Notes under the pieces: generated by a model
The model's input: only the letters and a program-made list of their open reading frames with translations
What the model was told of the DNA's origin: nothing
Databases searched by the model: none
Shown: piece after piece, positions 56,501 to 64,000 of the stretch
Position numbering within the stretch: position 1 is the first letter of the stretch
Layout: each line of letters starts with the position of its first letter
NCBI GenBank assembly: GCA_950097145.1
Contig: CATNCF010000013.1
Location: 1-64,000, forward strand
Direction of reading: 5' to 3'
DNA: 64,000 nucleotides
Source of the DNA: an uncultured Lachnospiraceae bacterium
GTDB lineage: Bacteria > Bacillota > Clostridia > Lachnospirales > Lachnospiraceae
Translations under genes and position numbers: made by a program

Positions 56501-59208
56501 ACTCCCCAAAGGCCTGCATTTATGTCCGTGGTTTTTCTATAGGAACATTCTGAGATAATTCCTTTATTTTCTCCGGCAACTGCACCCACTCTAGTCCCGG
56601 TTCCCGTAATGTTTTCTGTACTGACACATCCACTGATGACGCCGGTCTCACTATTAGAGCCCGCGATTCCTCCCACATAATCTTTTCCTCCGGTCTTTAC
56701 CAGGCTGGTACAGTTTAAAATCTGCCCTTCATTTTTTCCGGCGATTCCTCCTGCATAATCCATGTTCCCTGAGGAAATCTCCCCTGACAGATTAAGATTT
56801 TGGATGATTCCTTTGTTATGGGCAAAGAACCCTGTGCCATTTGCAGTTTGAGCGGCAATTTTTATGCCAATTGTATGTCCCATTCCGTCAAAATACCCTG
56901 CAAATGGAATAATCTCGTCTTCTGATACCTTCCCGATTACATCTTCTATCTTCTCTGCGCCTGTACATACATCTGTTTGAAGTTGGAAATATTTTCCTTT
57001 TAAACTGTCCTTTTTCGTACGCATATACTCAGCAAGCAAACCTATCTCCGAGTCCTGCACCAATCGATACGGCTCGTCTTTGGTTCCGGAGCCGTAAATA
57101 CTCTTCGAATGAAACCAGGCCTTTGTCTCTGTATCTTCCAACAGCTTCACCGCAGCGTAATTCAGTTTGCCTCTCTGTTCCTCTGTCAGTGCGTCATACG
57201 CTGTTCTTGCCTCCTGAACAAGCTGATCGATCTTTGATGTCGCTTTACCCGCCGAATCAATTTTCTGTTTCACCGCTGCCAGGGCTTCATCCTCCGCTAT
57301 CAACTCCAGTGAATTATCACCTTTTTTAGAAATCGTATATACCGGATCATCACTCTTAAAACAAGCGCTGCAATCACTAGAAGCGCTTCTTGTAAAAGTT
57401 CTTGGAGAGTAAGCTGAAATTGCGGAAGCTGTAACGCCAATCTCTGACCCTTCCGCAATTCCACCTTCCGCTATCATTATTGTCTTATAGGTATCGTCAG
57501 TAAGATAAGCTAAATAAAGATTATTGGGAAACTCATGCACCATATCATTTTGATTGTCCTGAGTCTGTATATAGTTTTCCTTTATCGTTCCTCCGCCAAT
57601 CTCAAGAGTACAGCTGCTAGCGTATTTCAGTCCTGAGTACCAAAATACACCGCCCCCATTTTCAGCCTTATTTTGAGTGATCGTTCCTCCTTCTATAGTA
57701 AAGATTCCACTGCCTTCCTTTCCCAGGTATACGCCGCCGCCGTCTTTCGCCGTATTTTGGGAGATTGTTCCTCCTTTTATGTAACCACCTGTGGCATAAT
57801 GGCAGATACCGCCTCCTCGGATTGACGCATGGTTGTTTGCAATTTCACCGCCCATGATTTCAAAACGGGTTCCCCTATTAAAAATACCGCCTCCGGTCCT
57901 CCCGCTGTTTTCAGAAATTTTACCGTCATACATCAAAAACATGCCACGATTCAGGACGCCGCCACATGTATTATTGGCGCCTCCATTTTTCGTGATTTCG
58001 CCGCCTTTCATCTCAAATGTACCTCCGGTACTTCCGTCCCCTACGCATACACAGGCGCCGTACTGAATTTCAAAGAACTCTTTCTCACCCCATCCTCCTT
58101 CTTCTGGAACTACCATGCCCATATCCATATAGTTTCCAATTATTTTACCACTGTACATGAAAAGCTGAGCCGCATTCTTAACAAATACTGCGCTGCCTCC
58201 ATATCCTATACTCTTCCTCTGCTCAGTGTCATAAGTTTTTCCACTATTTTTGTTGCCCACAATGTTGATATGGTATATCTCTAATTTTGCCTTTTCTTCG
58301 AGCAGAATGGCAGGATACGGTTTAGTACCGTTTTCACCGTTGCGCGCACCGGTAATACAGCCGCTGGTAAGTGTTTCTGTACCATTTTTTTCATCCAATG
58401 TCCACAAACCTGTTTCTGGATCCACAGAAAATTTATGCTCCTGGTTCGTCGTGCAGTCTGTCAGCACAGAGTCGCCGGCGTTAATGGTTATGGTAGGTCC
58501 CTCTTGTCTTCCTGGCCATTCTACATTTATCACATGGCCGTTGAGACAGAGATGCATACCTTTCGTATTGTGCAATAATTGAGATGGTTGGGTTAATGTA
58601 ACATCCTCTGTCAGATAATAATATCCGTTTTCCTCAATGCCAGTTTGCGTTTTACCATCCCAGGGCTGCCAAACTTGTTCCTGATGAGTTCCATGGCTGC
58701 AATTTTCCTCTCCGCAGACTTTATGTTTGTGTTCTGGCTGCTCCCCTGAAGTATCCGTACTTGACGGCTGCTCTGCAAGGGTGCGCATTTTATTTTTTAC
58801 AGGCTTTGACTCAGAATCCTCCTCCCGGGGCTCTCTGGCTGTTCCGGCTTGCTCCCCAGGCTCTCCGGCTGTTTCGTCCATTATACCTGTTCCATCCTTC
58901 CCAGGCTCTCCGGCTGTTTCGTCTGTACGGCCTTTCCCGTTCTCCAATTCTGACTCTGACAAATCAGAAGAACTCTCTTCCCCGTCAGGATTCTCATTTG
59001 TTTCGTCCTGGATCTCTCCCTCTCTGGAATCTTGGGCAGGCGCTCCTTCCATTCCTTGAGCGCCACCGGATTCCGCCTCCTGGGCAGGCTGACCGGACGT
59101 TCCTTCTGCCTTTACATAATAGGGGCAGTCCCCCAGTGTCCCCGCAAATAGCAGCACACTGAGAATTGCCGCTGTGATACGCTTCGCTAAGTTCCTCTTT
59201 GTTGCCAT
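50524..59208 (-). CDS. Giant secreted repeat protein C (2894 aa)
   Basis: This paralog of giant B has the same layout: signal peptide, acidic/proline-rich linker (about 40-150), Cys/His motif (HKHKVCGEENC), first beta-helix (about 217-550), a lone helical module (about 640-693), GLUG repeats (about 813-883), a second Cys/His motif (HVHTECGETEC, about 917), a second beta-helix (about 960-1217), about 20 alternating helical modules (about 1313-2650), and a lysine-rich Fn3 plus Ig-like C-terminus. AAGGAGGAG precedes the ATG. The C-terminal 250 residues are almost identical to those of B, whereas the beta-helix regions are more diverged, which suggests conserved anchoring and variable ligand surfaces. 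No LPXTG motif. Confidence 0.88.
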   Translation of the reverse strand: MATKRNLAKRITAAILSVLLFAGTLGDCPYYVKAEGTSGQPAQEAESGGAQGMEGAPAQDSREGEIQDETNENPDGEESSSDLSESELENGKGRTDETAGEPGKDGTGIMDETAGEPGEQAGTAREPREEDSESKPVKNKMRTLAEQPSSTDTSGEQPEHKHKVCGEENCSHGTHQEQVWQPWDGKTQTGIEENGYYYLTEDVTLTQPSQLLHNTKGMHLCLNGHVINVEWPGRQEGPTITINAGDSVLTDCTTNQEHKFSVDPETGLWTLDEKNGTETLTSGCITGARNGENGTKPYPAILLEEKAKLEIYHINIVGNKNSGKTYDTEQRKSIGYGGSAVFVKNAAQLFMYSGKIIGNYMDMGMVVPEEGGWGEKEFFEIQYGACVCVGDGSTGGTFEMKGGEITKNGGANNTCGGVLNRGMFLMYDGKISENSGRTGGGIFNRGTRFEIMGGEIANNHASIRGGGICHYATGGYIKGGTISQNTAKDGGGVYLGKEGSGIFTIEGGTITQNKAENGGGVFWYSGLKYASSCTLEIGGGTIKENYIQTQDNQNDMVHEFPNNLYLAYLTDDTYKTIMIAEGGIAEGSEIGVTASAISAYSPRTFTRSASSDCSACFKSDDPVYTISKKGDNSLELIAEDEALAAVKQKIDSAGKATSKIDQLVQEARTAYDALTEEQRGKLNYAAVKLLEDTETKAWFHSKSIYGSGTKDEPYRLVQDSEIGLLAEYMRTKKDSLKGKYFQLQTDVCTGAEKIEDVIGKVSEDEIIPFAGYFDGMGHTIGIKIAAQTANGTGFFAHNKGIIQNLNLSGEISSGNMDYAGGIAGKNEGQILNCTSLVKTGGKDYVGGIAGSNSETGVISGCVSTENITGTGTRVGAVAGENKGIISECSYRKTTDINAGLWGVGGTQEDGEGIASTDTMHVHTECGETECSADGEHKNHPDTNLHVWEPWSEEYAFPKEAGYYCLTTDVSGAWFPQQSINLCLNGHIIKGQQPGPIITNKKELVLTDCSSTVHKFSALDNQAWRLSEEHGTEELTGGCITGAFGTDGCAVKNDSNLSIYHINIVGNVANAPDGEGAGLKNMLPDGNKIKMYSGTIIGNWAVRGAGVYNEKSFVMYGGTIARNQATEVGGGIFCARSAPELCIYGGKIIDNVAKRGGGIFSGDDSYTGALKVVVADAEITGNRASENGAGLYIGICPLQVAGSPRIYENFVVDENNKERASNVYLFKELQSTNLNDSEGTLNKDARIGITVDQERLEQVDKSHPLKLGFGHGSWWKNCTDTFISDLPGYQFKLQWTDSGQISELYYVVEDPAEEAEAVKNMIEAIGQVTLENVLDKTEAIESARNAYDALEDDAKKLIPEDVLKKLTDAEELCKQADRDNQSAADQAMEKIDAIPNPVTYDTDCREKIEEARKTYDSLTSAQKKLVKDASLQKLTDAEAAYDRLAADAVIEKINAIGTVNQANAEEKLSLIEAARNAYNSLDPDQKKLIAPEELKKLTDAEKAYDQAAGGKNQEKADRASAKIDAIPSPVQYDWKCAQKIEEAREAYDNLTDFQKSLVSEEKKQKLTDAEASYDRLAAEKAKEKIDAIGSVTPGTVTEKKQEIEEAREAYDALTDQQKELLTEEDKKKLTDAEKEYDQAAGGSDQKAADKVSEKIDAIPSPIQDDEDAGQKIEDAKDAYDNLTGTQKDMVPEEDRKKLEDAKDAYDKMQADKVSEKIDAIGSVTPETVTDKKQEIEDARDAYEKLTEDQKELVTPEDKKKLTDAEKLYDQTQGGKDQQAADLVKDKIDAIPDPVEKNETCKAKIEEAREAYDKLTGTQKDMVPESSKKKLEQAEKSYDRLAAAEVMEKIDALGEVNIENAVNKKDLIEEAREAYDKLTEDQKELIAPEEKKKLTDAEKTYDEATGGHSQEAADQVQKKIDAIPDPVQNNEDTRQKIEEAREAYDKLTSAQKDMVPESSRKKLEQAEKEYDKLTEADRLAAEEVKKKINAIGEVTPENVISKKELIEEAREAYDELSKAQKNLIEPSDKKKLTDAEKIYDDATGGHNQAAADKVTEKIDAIPAQIKNDEETKQKIEDAKDAYDKLTGTQKDMVPEDSKKKLEEAEEAYNKLAAEEVRKKIEAIGEVTPENVISKKDLIEEAREAYDELSKAQKDLIEPSDKKKLTDAEKIYDDATGGHNQAAADKVTEKIDAIPDQIKNDEETKQKIEDAKDAYDKLTGIQKDMVPEDSRKKLEEAEEAYKKLVTDDVQKKIEAIGEVTPENVISKKDLIEDAREAYDKLTEDQKKLIEPEEKKKLTDAEKIYDDATGGHNQAAADKVTEKIDAIPDQIKNDEETKQKIEDAEDAYDNLTGTQKDMVPEDSKKKLEEAEKEYNRLVTDEVKQKIEAIGEVTPENIISKKDLIEEAREAYDKLTEAQKDLINSSDRKKLTDAEKIYNDVIADQDQAVNRVKEKIDAIGEIIPENAAGKKQLIEDARTAYDALDEGQKKLISPSEKKKLTDAEKIYDTATGGKNQAAADQAKQKIDAIPNPVTGDWDVKTKIEEARKAYDNLTSAQKDMVPEVSKKKLEDAEKTYRSLVSKADEDAVQTVLNKINAIGKVVKTDACGKKIKDARSSYNLLTVQQKKLFPPAILKKLADAEKTYADLNKAPSLPPEKQKQIEEIADKLGVSKKEAEEIQKVAEKLGVDPETLLVTDKTITGMKSEEDVKGAAYGKLQVKGTKVSDKKFTLKWKKLKGADGYLVYGTRCGKGRKPKLLKTLKKSSQTSLTVKKLKKGTPYRYIVRAYKQVGKKKITIAVAKTVHIFTTGGKYTNAKSVKVNKAKVTVKKGKKFKLKGKEVKVNKKKKIRQHRVVCYESTNNKIATVTKKGGVIKGKKKGTCKIYVYTQNGIYKTVKVTVK
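51270..55265 (-). repeat. Tandem helical-module array of giant C (about 20 units)
   Basis: I count 11 modules of the AIGEVTPENV type and 9 of the IDAIPDQIKND type with the same ~396-bp super-repeat as in A and B. As in B, two first-type modules are adjacent near the C-terminal end (around NRVKEKIDAIGEIIPEN). Pairs at 52050-53450 are nearly identical to each other. Confidence 0.85.
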
Positions 59209-59270
59209 ATTTGCTCCTCCTTATGATTTCTTATGTCGAAAATCATATCATAAGAAAAAACGCCTGCACT

Positions 59271-59316
59271 ATTTTAAGTACACTTCGTATTTTTCAGGGT
59301 ATCCTTTGTTTTAAAA
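59271..59316 (-). promoter_or_regulatory. Conserved upstream element, copy C
   Basis: On the minus strand this reads TTTTAAAACAAAGGATACC, CTGAAAAATACGAAG, TGTACTTAAAAT. It lies about 64 bases before the start codon; TATGATTT...AAATCATA, an 8-bp inverted repeat including the likely -10 box, separates it from the ribosome binding site. Confidence 0.6.
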
Positions 59317-59357
59317 CTGCGTTTTTCTGACTATTTGCAAAAAAATGTCCTCTTAAA

Positions 59358-59397
59358 AAAGAACAAACCCCTCCAGCTGAGAGATTTGTCCTCTTAT
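59358..59397 (-). terminator. Terminator of the LicD-family gene
   Basis: On the minus strand GACAAATCTCTC and AGGGGTTTGTTC arms around AGCTGG are followed by TTTTTT. It belongs to the same sequence family as the terminators after both enolase copies. Confidence 0.8.
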
Positions 59398-59403
59398 CCA
59401 TTG

Positions 59404-60306
59404 CTATATCGTATCATCTTGTATCTTTTCCGGATGTTCCATATAAAAACGGTAAGGCGTATCCGGGTCAAAAAATGTATGTTCATGTGCAGAGCCATTT
59501 TGGACAAAAGTATGGTAATCTCCATACTGCACTTTTAAAATCTCATCATAGCCTGCTGGAACCGGAATTTCCATGTATTCAAAAGGCATAGAAATTACAT
59601 CCGAATACCATTCCCTTTTGCGGCTACCCGACCGTTTACAGATCTCGCTTACAAGATAATTTACCTTTTCCGAAGTCCCAAAGTGAGAGAGCGCCAGTAT
59701 CTCAAACTGACGGTATCTTTCCCTGACAGGCAGGTTTAACAAATCAGTCAATATGTCAGAACCAACCTGGAACGGAACCCCTTCGGACACATAATAGCGC
59801 ATCCTCTCTGAATTTACCACAGTCTGCCAGACTTCCCGTTCCACCTGTAAAATATTCTGGCTGAAATGTTTCCCGTCCGGCGCATCGTCGAACGCATTGA
59901 TATCTATAAAGATACCCTGGTGAAAGTCTGGGCTCATATCTGTAAATTCTATGCCTGTGGTACGGTCATCCCGGATTTTGCAAAATCCCCAGACCATGAG
60001 ATCCGTATACGTGTTTTGGAAAAAATAGGGTTCCTGAAACTCCGCAGGCCCAATTTCCTGAAGCTTCATATAATCATCCCGAAACATCATAATATCAATA
60101 TCATCATCCCATGGAACAAAGCCCTGATGGCGCACAGCTCCCAATAGGGTTCCATATTCCGCAAAATATCTGAGATTGTATTTTCTGCACACTTCATCAA
60201 ACCTCTGCAGAAGTTCCAGCTCTGCCCGCCAAATTTTTTTTCGTTTTTCCGTCACCAAAAATCCACACCGGGTTTCCTCTTTTAAAAATGACGAATCAAA
60301 TTCCAT
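59404..60306 (-). CDS. LicD-family nucleotidyltransferase-fold protein
   Basis: This 300-aa cytosolic protein is of the LicD family, whose members transfer phosphocholine or related groups onto cell-surface glycans. The signature GTLLGAVRHQGFVPWDDD (about residues 52-69) with the following DIMMFRDDY carries the metal-binding aspartates. The C-terminal region (YGDYHTF...PDTPYRFYMEH) is also typical. The ATG at 60306 follows GGAGAAGGTG and lies just past the stop of the glycosyltransferase gene, so the two form an operon. Substrate unknown. Confidence 0.88.
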   Translation of the reverse strand: MEFDSSFLKEETRCGFLVTEKRKKIWRAELELLQRFDEVCRKYNLRYFAEYGTLLGAVRHQGFVPWDDDIDIMMFRDDYMKLQEIGPAEFQEPYFFQNTYTDLMVWGFCKIRDDRTTGIEFTDMSPDFHQGIFIDINAFDDAPDGKHFSQNILQVEREVWQTVVNSERMRYYVSEGVPFQVGSDILTDLLNLPVRERYRQFEILALSHFGTSEKVNYLVSEICKRSGSRKREWYSDVISMPFEYMEIPVPAGYDEILKVQYGDYHTFVQNGSAHEHTFFDPDTPYRFYMEHPEKIQDDTI

Positions 60307-60308
60307 AA

Positions 60309-61496
60309 TTACACCTTCTCCTTTTCCATTGTTCCGATGATTTGATCCACACAATTTGCCCAGGTATAATTTTTCCTGGTCTTTTCGTATCCTTTTGCAA
60401 TCATTTCTTCTGCTTTTGCCTTATCTGCCAAAAGCTCCCCGGCAAGTTCCGGCAGTTGTTCCAACGCTTCAAGTTGATACACTGCAATCTCTTCCCCTAT
60501 TTGGAAATTCTCATCCACCCATCTGCTATAATCGGTAAGAGGCAGGGAATGCTGCAAAAATATATTAAAAATTCGTTCATGCGTGCCGTCTTTAAACCAT
60601 GGCATTACGTTCAAATTAATTCTGGCGTCTGCCATATAAGGAAGTGTCTGGGCAAAAGAAACCCGGTCGTCAATCCGGTGCACGTTGGGCAAGTGTGACG
60701 ACGGATGGTTCTCCCATCCCCTTCCCAAAAGCCAGATATCTAATCCCGCATCAGCCAAAGTCTTAACCACCTGTTCTCTGTAGTACATGCGGACCATCCA
60801 GTCCAGAGGTTCGCTGCAGCGCAAGATTGTGAGCAACTGACTGTCTGTCACCTGTAGCCCGGTCTGCTGAATGGTGGCAAGAACCGCCTGTTCTGTAGTC
60901 TCGCTGCTGTGGGCAATCATATAATCCGCCATCGTCCTATAAAAGGGGTACAGCACATTTTCTTCCGGAAGATATTCTTCCAGCCTGTGAAATTCATGTT
61001 CCGGCGTATAGTATGTCCCGGAAAAAAGAATTTCATATTTCCGTTCCCCATAAGGTATAAACCCTTCTTCCTGGGGAAGGGCACCTGCATGAGGCATAAA
61101 CGCAACGTTTTTTACACTTTCTGAAAAATATTTTTTCACATAGGCCACATGATTCCTGTCACAGCAGAACTGCATATACCGCCTGGGATGATTTTTCATA
61201 GTGGGATGAAAGCGCAGAGGATGATCCACCAGAATATTCACCACTGGCACGTCCAGCTCATTCCACAACTCGATAAACAGATCATCTTTGATCCCAAATC
61301 CATCATAGGTAACGGCCATATCCACTTTTTGTTTCAAAAATTCTGTAAAATAATGATAGGAATGTGGATGATCATTGGGAGGATTCTGCAAATCCAGGAT
61401 AAAGATCTCATGGTTTCTGCGGATAAATTCCTTCGACAATTCATCAATATAGTAATTAAAGGAATCTACCCCTGTATAAAATAATACAATCCTCAT
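60309..61496 (-). CDS. CgeB-like glycosyltransferase
   Basis: The 395-aa protein starts MRIVLFYTGVDSFNYYIDEL, with an N-terminal Rossmann-like half (DMAVTYDGFGIKDD, VPVVNILVDHPL) and a C-terminal glycosyltransferase domain (LDIWLLGRGWENHPSS, VSFAQTLPYMADARINLN, DGTHERIFNIFLQHSLPLTD, TWANCVDQI). The layout fits the CgeB/DUF3880 group of GT-B glycosyltransferases, found in spore-coat and surface glycosylation. GGGAG precedes the ATG. It is translationally linked to licD downstream and lies 12 bases after the purB stop codon. The sugar donor and acceptor cannot be told from sequence. Confidence 0.8.
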   Translation of the reverse strand: MRIVLFYTGVDSFNYYIDELSKEFIRRNHEIFILDLQNPPNDHPHSYHYFTEFLKQKVDMAVTYDGFGIKDDLFIELWNELDVPVVNILVDHPLRFHPTMKNHPRRYMQFCCDRNHVAYVKKYFSESVKNVAFMPHAGALPQEEGFIPYGERKYEILFSGTYYTPEHEFHRLEEYLPEENVLYPFYRTMADYMIAHSSETTEQAVLATIQQTGLQVTDSQLLTILRCSEPLDWMVRMYYREQVVKTLADAGLDIWLLGRGWENHPSSHLPNVHRIDDRVSFAQTLPYMADARINLNVMPWFKDGTHERIFNIFLQHSLPLTDYSRWVDENFQIGEEIAVYQLEALEQLPELAGELLADKAKAEEMIAKGYEKTRKNYTWANCVDQIIGTMEKEKV

Positions 61497-61507
61497 AGTT
61501 CTCCCTT

Positions 61508-62959
61508 CTATACATTAATTTCTGCCGTCATCCCAAGGATTTCCCGGTTCTTTTCCAATACAGGACTGACAAACTGAGCAAGGAACTTCTCAACCTGGAC
61601 AGGAGCGCGTCCCACATATTTTGAAGGATCCATGGATTGTTCCAATTCTTCCAGCGTCAAGTTAAATGCCGGGTCTTCTGCAATCAGTTCCAGCAGGTTA
61701 TTGTCTTTTCCTTCCACCTTGACATTTTTTCCCGCCTCCATAGAGAGCCGGCGGATTTTTTCATGCATCTCCTGGCGGTTTCCGCCGTTTTTCACTGCAT
61801 CCATCATAATATTCTCCGTGGCCATAAAGGGCAGTTCCGCCATCATATGCTTGCGGATGACTTTCTCATAAACCACCAGGCCGTCTACCACGTTCAGGCA
61901 CAAATCCAAAATGCCGTCCACTGCCAGGAAACCTTCTGGAATGGAGAGACGCTTATTGGCAGAATCATCCAGGGTTCTCTCAAACCACTGAGTTGCAGAG
62001 GTTATTGCCGGATTCAGGGTGTCCGCCAGTACATACCGGGCCAAAGAGGCAATCCGTTCACTCCTCATGGGATTGCGTTTGTATGCCATAGCGGAGGAGC
62101 CAATCTGATTCTTCTCAAATGGTTCTTCTACTTCCTTCAAATGCTGGAGCAGGCGGATATCATTGGACATCTTATGGGCGCTTGCCGCAATTCCAGCCAG
62201 AATATTTACCACTCTGGTATCTACTTTTCTGGAATAAGTCTGGCCGGAAACCGCATAACACTCTTTAAATCCCATTTTTTCCGCAATCATAGGATCAATT
62301 TTGTCAATGGTTTCCTGATCTCCTGCAAACAATTCCTGGAAACTTGCCTGGGTTCCGGTAGTACCCTTAGATCCCAGCAGTTTTAAAGTTCCCAGAACAT
62401 ATTCCAGATCTTCCAGATCCATTAGAAACTCCTGCAGCCAGAGCGTGGCGCGTTTTCCTACGGTAGTAGGCTGTGCAGGCTGGAAATGGGTAAACGCAAG
62501 GGTTGGAAGTTCTTTATAAGTATCTGCAAATTTCGCAAGTTCCGCGATAACGTTTACCAGTTTCCTGCGTACCAATTTCAACGCCTCGTTCATAACAATA
62601 ATGTCTGTATTATCTCCCACATAACAGGAGGTTGCTCCCAGATGGATAATGCCTGCTGCTTTGGGGCACTGCCGGCCGTATGCGTATACATGGCTCATCA
62701 CATCATGGCGCACCAGTTTTTCCCTCTCCTTTGCCACCTCATAATTGATATCATCTGCATGGCTTTTTAATTCGTCAATTTGTTCCTGTGTAATGACAGG
62801 CTTTCCATTTTCACTTAATCCAAGCTCCATCTCTGTCTCGGCAAGGGCAATCCACAGTTTTCTCCAGGTACGGAATTTCATATCGGGTGAAAAGATATAC
62901 TGCATTTCTTTACTGGCATACCGCTCTGACAGCGGGCTGTTGTATCTATCGGTTGACAT
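61508..62959 (-). CDS. purB: Adenylosuccinate lyase
   Basis: The 483-aa enzyme of purine synthesis cleaves SAICAR and adenylosuccinate to release fumarate. The superfamily signature GSSAMAYKRNPMRSE (near residue 290) is intact, as are GATSCYVGDNTD, LPTLAFTHFQPAQPTT and the catalytic-histidine region VMSHVYAYG. The length suits the longer PurB form. The ATG at 62959 follows AAAGGAG; the frame is open nine codons further. It directly follows purF (16 bases apart), as expected for a purine operon. Confidence 0.96.
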   Translation of the reverse strand: MSTDRYNSPLSERYASKEMQYIFSPDMKFRTWRKLWIALAETEMELGLSENGKPVITQEQIDELKSHADDINYEVAKEREKLVRHDVMSHVYAYGRQCPKAAGIIHLGATSCYVGDNTDIIVMNEALKLVRRKLVNVIAELAKFADTYKELPTLAFTHFQPAQPTTVGKRATLWLQEFLMDLEDLEYVLGTLKLLGSKGTTGTQASFQELFAGDQETIDKIDPMIAEKMGFKECYAVSGQTYSRKVDTRVVNILAGIAASAHKMSNDIRLLQHLKEVEEPFEKNQIGSSAMAYKRNPMRSERIASLARYVLADTLNPAITSATQWFERTLDDSANKRLSIPEGFLAVDGILDLCLNVVDGLVVYEKVIRKHMMAELPFMATENIMMDAVKNGGNRQEMHEKIRRLSMEAGKNVKVEGKDNNLLELIAEDPAFNLTLEELEQSMDPSKYVGRAPVQVEKFLAQFVSPVLEKNREILGMTAEINV

Positions 62960-62975
62960 ATTCGTTCTCCTTTTC

Positions 62976-64000
62976 TTATCGCTCATAATTTCCCCGGATA
63001 TCTTCCCTGGGAGGTTTCAGCGGGTAATTTCCGGTAAAGCACCCTTTACAAATGGAACGTCCTTCCGCCATCTCTGAGAGTCGTTCCATCTTCAAATATC
63101 CCAGGCTGTCCGCCCCTATGAGGTTTTGAATTTCCTCAACGGAACGGTTATGGGCAATCAACTGCCCATGCTCTGGGATATCTGTTCCAAAGTAGCAGGG
63201 ATGCAGAAATGGCGGGGATGAAATCCTCACATGAACTTCCTTTGCCCCTGCGTCCCGCAGCATCTGTACAATCCGGTCAGACGTAGTTCCTCTTACAATG
63301 GAATCATCGATCATTATGATTCTTTTTCCTCTTACTGCTTCTTTTAATACGTTCAGCTTCACCCTGACACTGGATTCCCGGCTGCTTTGTCCCGGCTTAA
63401 TAAAGGTTCTTCCTACATAAGTATTTTTTACAAACGCTGTTCCATAAGGAATCCCGGATTCCAGGGAATATCCCAGCGCCGCCGCATTGCCGGATTCCGG
63501 CACTCCGGTCACCAGGTCTGCTTCCACGGGAGAATCCATGGCCAGAAATTTTCCGGCCCGGATGCGGGAAGTATACACGCTGACGCCGTCTATCTTGCTG
63601 TCCGGCCTTGCAAAATAAATGTACTCAAAGATACATCTGGCTTCTTTTTCCTCAGGCAGAGAAAGGCTGGTATCAGAGCGGATTCCTTCCGGTGTGATGG
63701 TCACTACCTCTCCCGGCAGTACATCACGCACGAACTCCGCCCCTACCGTCTCCAGTGCACAGGTTTCCGAAGCAAGTATATAAGCATGATCTCTTTTTCC
63801 GATACAAAGGGGTTTAAATCCAAATGGATCTCTGGCTCCCACCAGCTTTCTGGGACTTGCCACTACCAGTGAAAAAGCTCCCTCCAGTTTCTCTGCGGCA
63901 CGCCTTACTGCTTCTTCTACAGTCCTGCTTGCCAGCCGTTCTCTGGCAATGTGGTAGGCAATCACTTCTGAGTCAATGGAAGTCTGGAAAATAGCCCCCG
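62976..64000 (-). CDS. purF: Amidophosphoribosyltransferase, partial (N-terminus beyond the window)
   Basis: This is the first committed enzyme of purine synthesis, making phosphoribosylamine from PRPP and glutamine. The visible 341 codons begin inside the glutaminase domain (GAIFQTSIDSEV, GARDPFGFKPLCIG, LASETCALETVG) and include the PRPP-binding motif IIMIDDSIVRGTT and the cysteine motif SICKGCFTGNYP that with other cysteines binds an Fe-S cluster in Bacillus-type enzymes. The frame stays open to the window edge, so the N-terminal nucleophile cysteine is not visible. It is upstream of and probably cotranscribed with purB. Confidence 0.95.
   Translation of the reverse strand, partial: GAIFQTSIDSEVIAYHIARERLASRTVEEAVRRAAEKLEGAFSLVVASPRKLVGARDPFGFKPLCIGKRDHAYILASETCALETVGAEFVRDVLPGEVVTITPEGIRSDTSLSLPEEKEARCIFEYIYFARPDSKIDGVSVYTSRIRAGKFLAMDSPVEADLVTGVPESGNAAALGYSLESGIPYGTAFVKNTYVGRTFIKPGQSSRESSVRVKLNVLKEAVRGKRIIMIDDSIVRGTTSDRIVQMLRDAGAKEVHVRISSPPFLHPCYFGTDIPEHGQLIAHNRSVEEIQNLIGADSLGYLKMERLSEMAEGRSICKGCFTGNYPLKPPREDIRGNYER

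Overview
The window reads as a chromosomal segment of a Gram-positive anaerobe of the Clostridia, most likely Lachnospiraceae. This is inferred from gene families and Shine-Dalgarno style, not from a search. The main signs are the secG-rnr-smpB-ssrA neighbourhood, DUF1836 and CmpB-like proteins, a Flp/Tad-type pilus locus of the Lachnospiraceae pattern, strong AGGAGG ribosome binding sites, and very large secreted proteins with FIVAR/GA-like helical repeats. Most genes lie on the minus strand.

Layout. (1) 1-2.1 kb: the end of an integrated mobile element, with small unknown genes, a tiny holin-like type I toxin gene, and an out-of-frame tail ORF. It abuts the 3' end of an rlmD-type 23S rRNA methyltransferase gene. 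(2) 2.1-8.3 kb: housekeeping genes (rlmD, a small membrane protein, pcrA helicase, a DUF1836 regulator, a YerC/TrpR-like regulator, a PHP phosphatase). (3) 8.5-13.3 kb: a lipoprotein gene for an NMT1/THI5-like substrate-binding protein, split by a 3.7-kb element. The element carries two DUF4230 proteins, a small ORF and a large serine recombinase; excision at a GG dinucleotide would restore the reading frame. (4) 13.4-21.8 kb: a Flp/Tad-like pilus operon (Flp-like peptides, CpaF/TadA ATPase, TadB/C-like membrane protein, small membrane proteins) ending in a 1128-aa InlB-repeat surface protein, with a long structured leader. (5) 21.9-32 kb: an Mrp Fe-S carrier, a lipoprotein, a two-component system, a soluble zinc-binding chemoreceptor, tmRNA, smpB, rnr, secG. 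(6) 32-59.4 kb: a TerD-family protein, then three giant paralogous secreted proteins (1635, 3145 and 2894 aa) with an intact enolase gene and a deleted enolase pseudogene between them. (7) 59.4-64 kb: a LicD-family protein, a CgeB-like glycosyltransferase, purB and the 3' part of purF.

The most unusual region is 33.4-59.4 kb. Each giant has a signal peptide, parallel beta-helix repeats, GLUG repeats, a long array of alternating ~66-aa helical modules, and a lysine-rich Fn3 plus Ig-like C-terminus without an LPXTG motif. All three share a ~45-bp upstream element. Homologous terminators and a duplicated enolase 5' region show that the locus grew by duplication of a unit of terminator, conserved upstream element, giant gene and enolase. 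One enolase copy then decayed through a 772-bp deletion and a nonsense change. The helical arrays differ strongly in length (about 9, 24 and 20 modules), which suggests continuing recombination. The neighbouring LicD and glycosyltransferase genes may modify the surface to which these proteins attach, but that link is inference.
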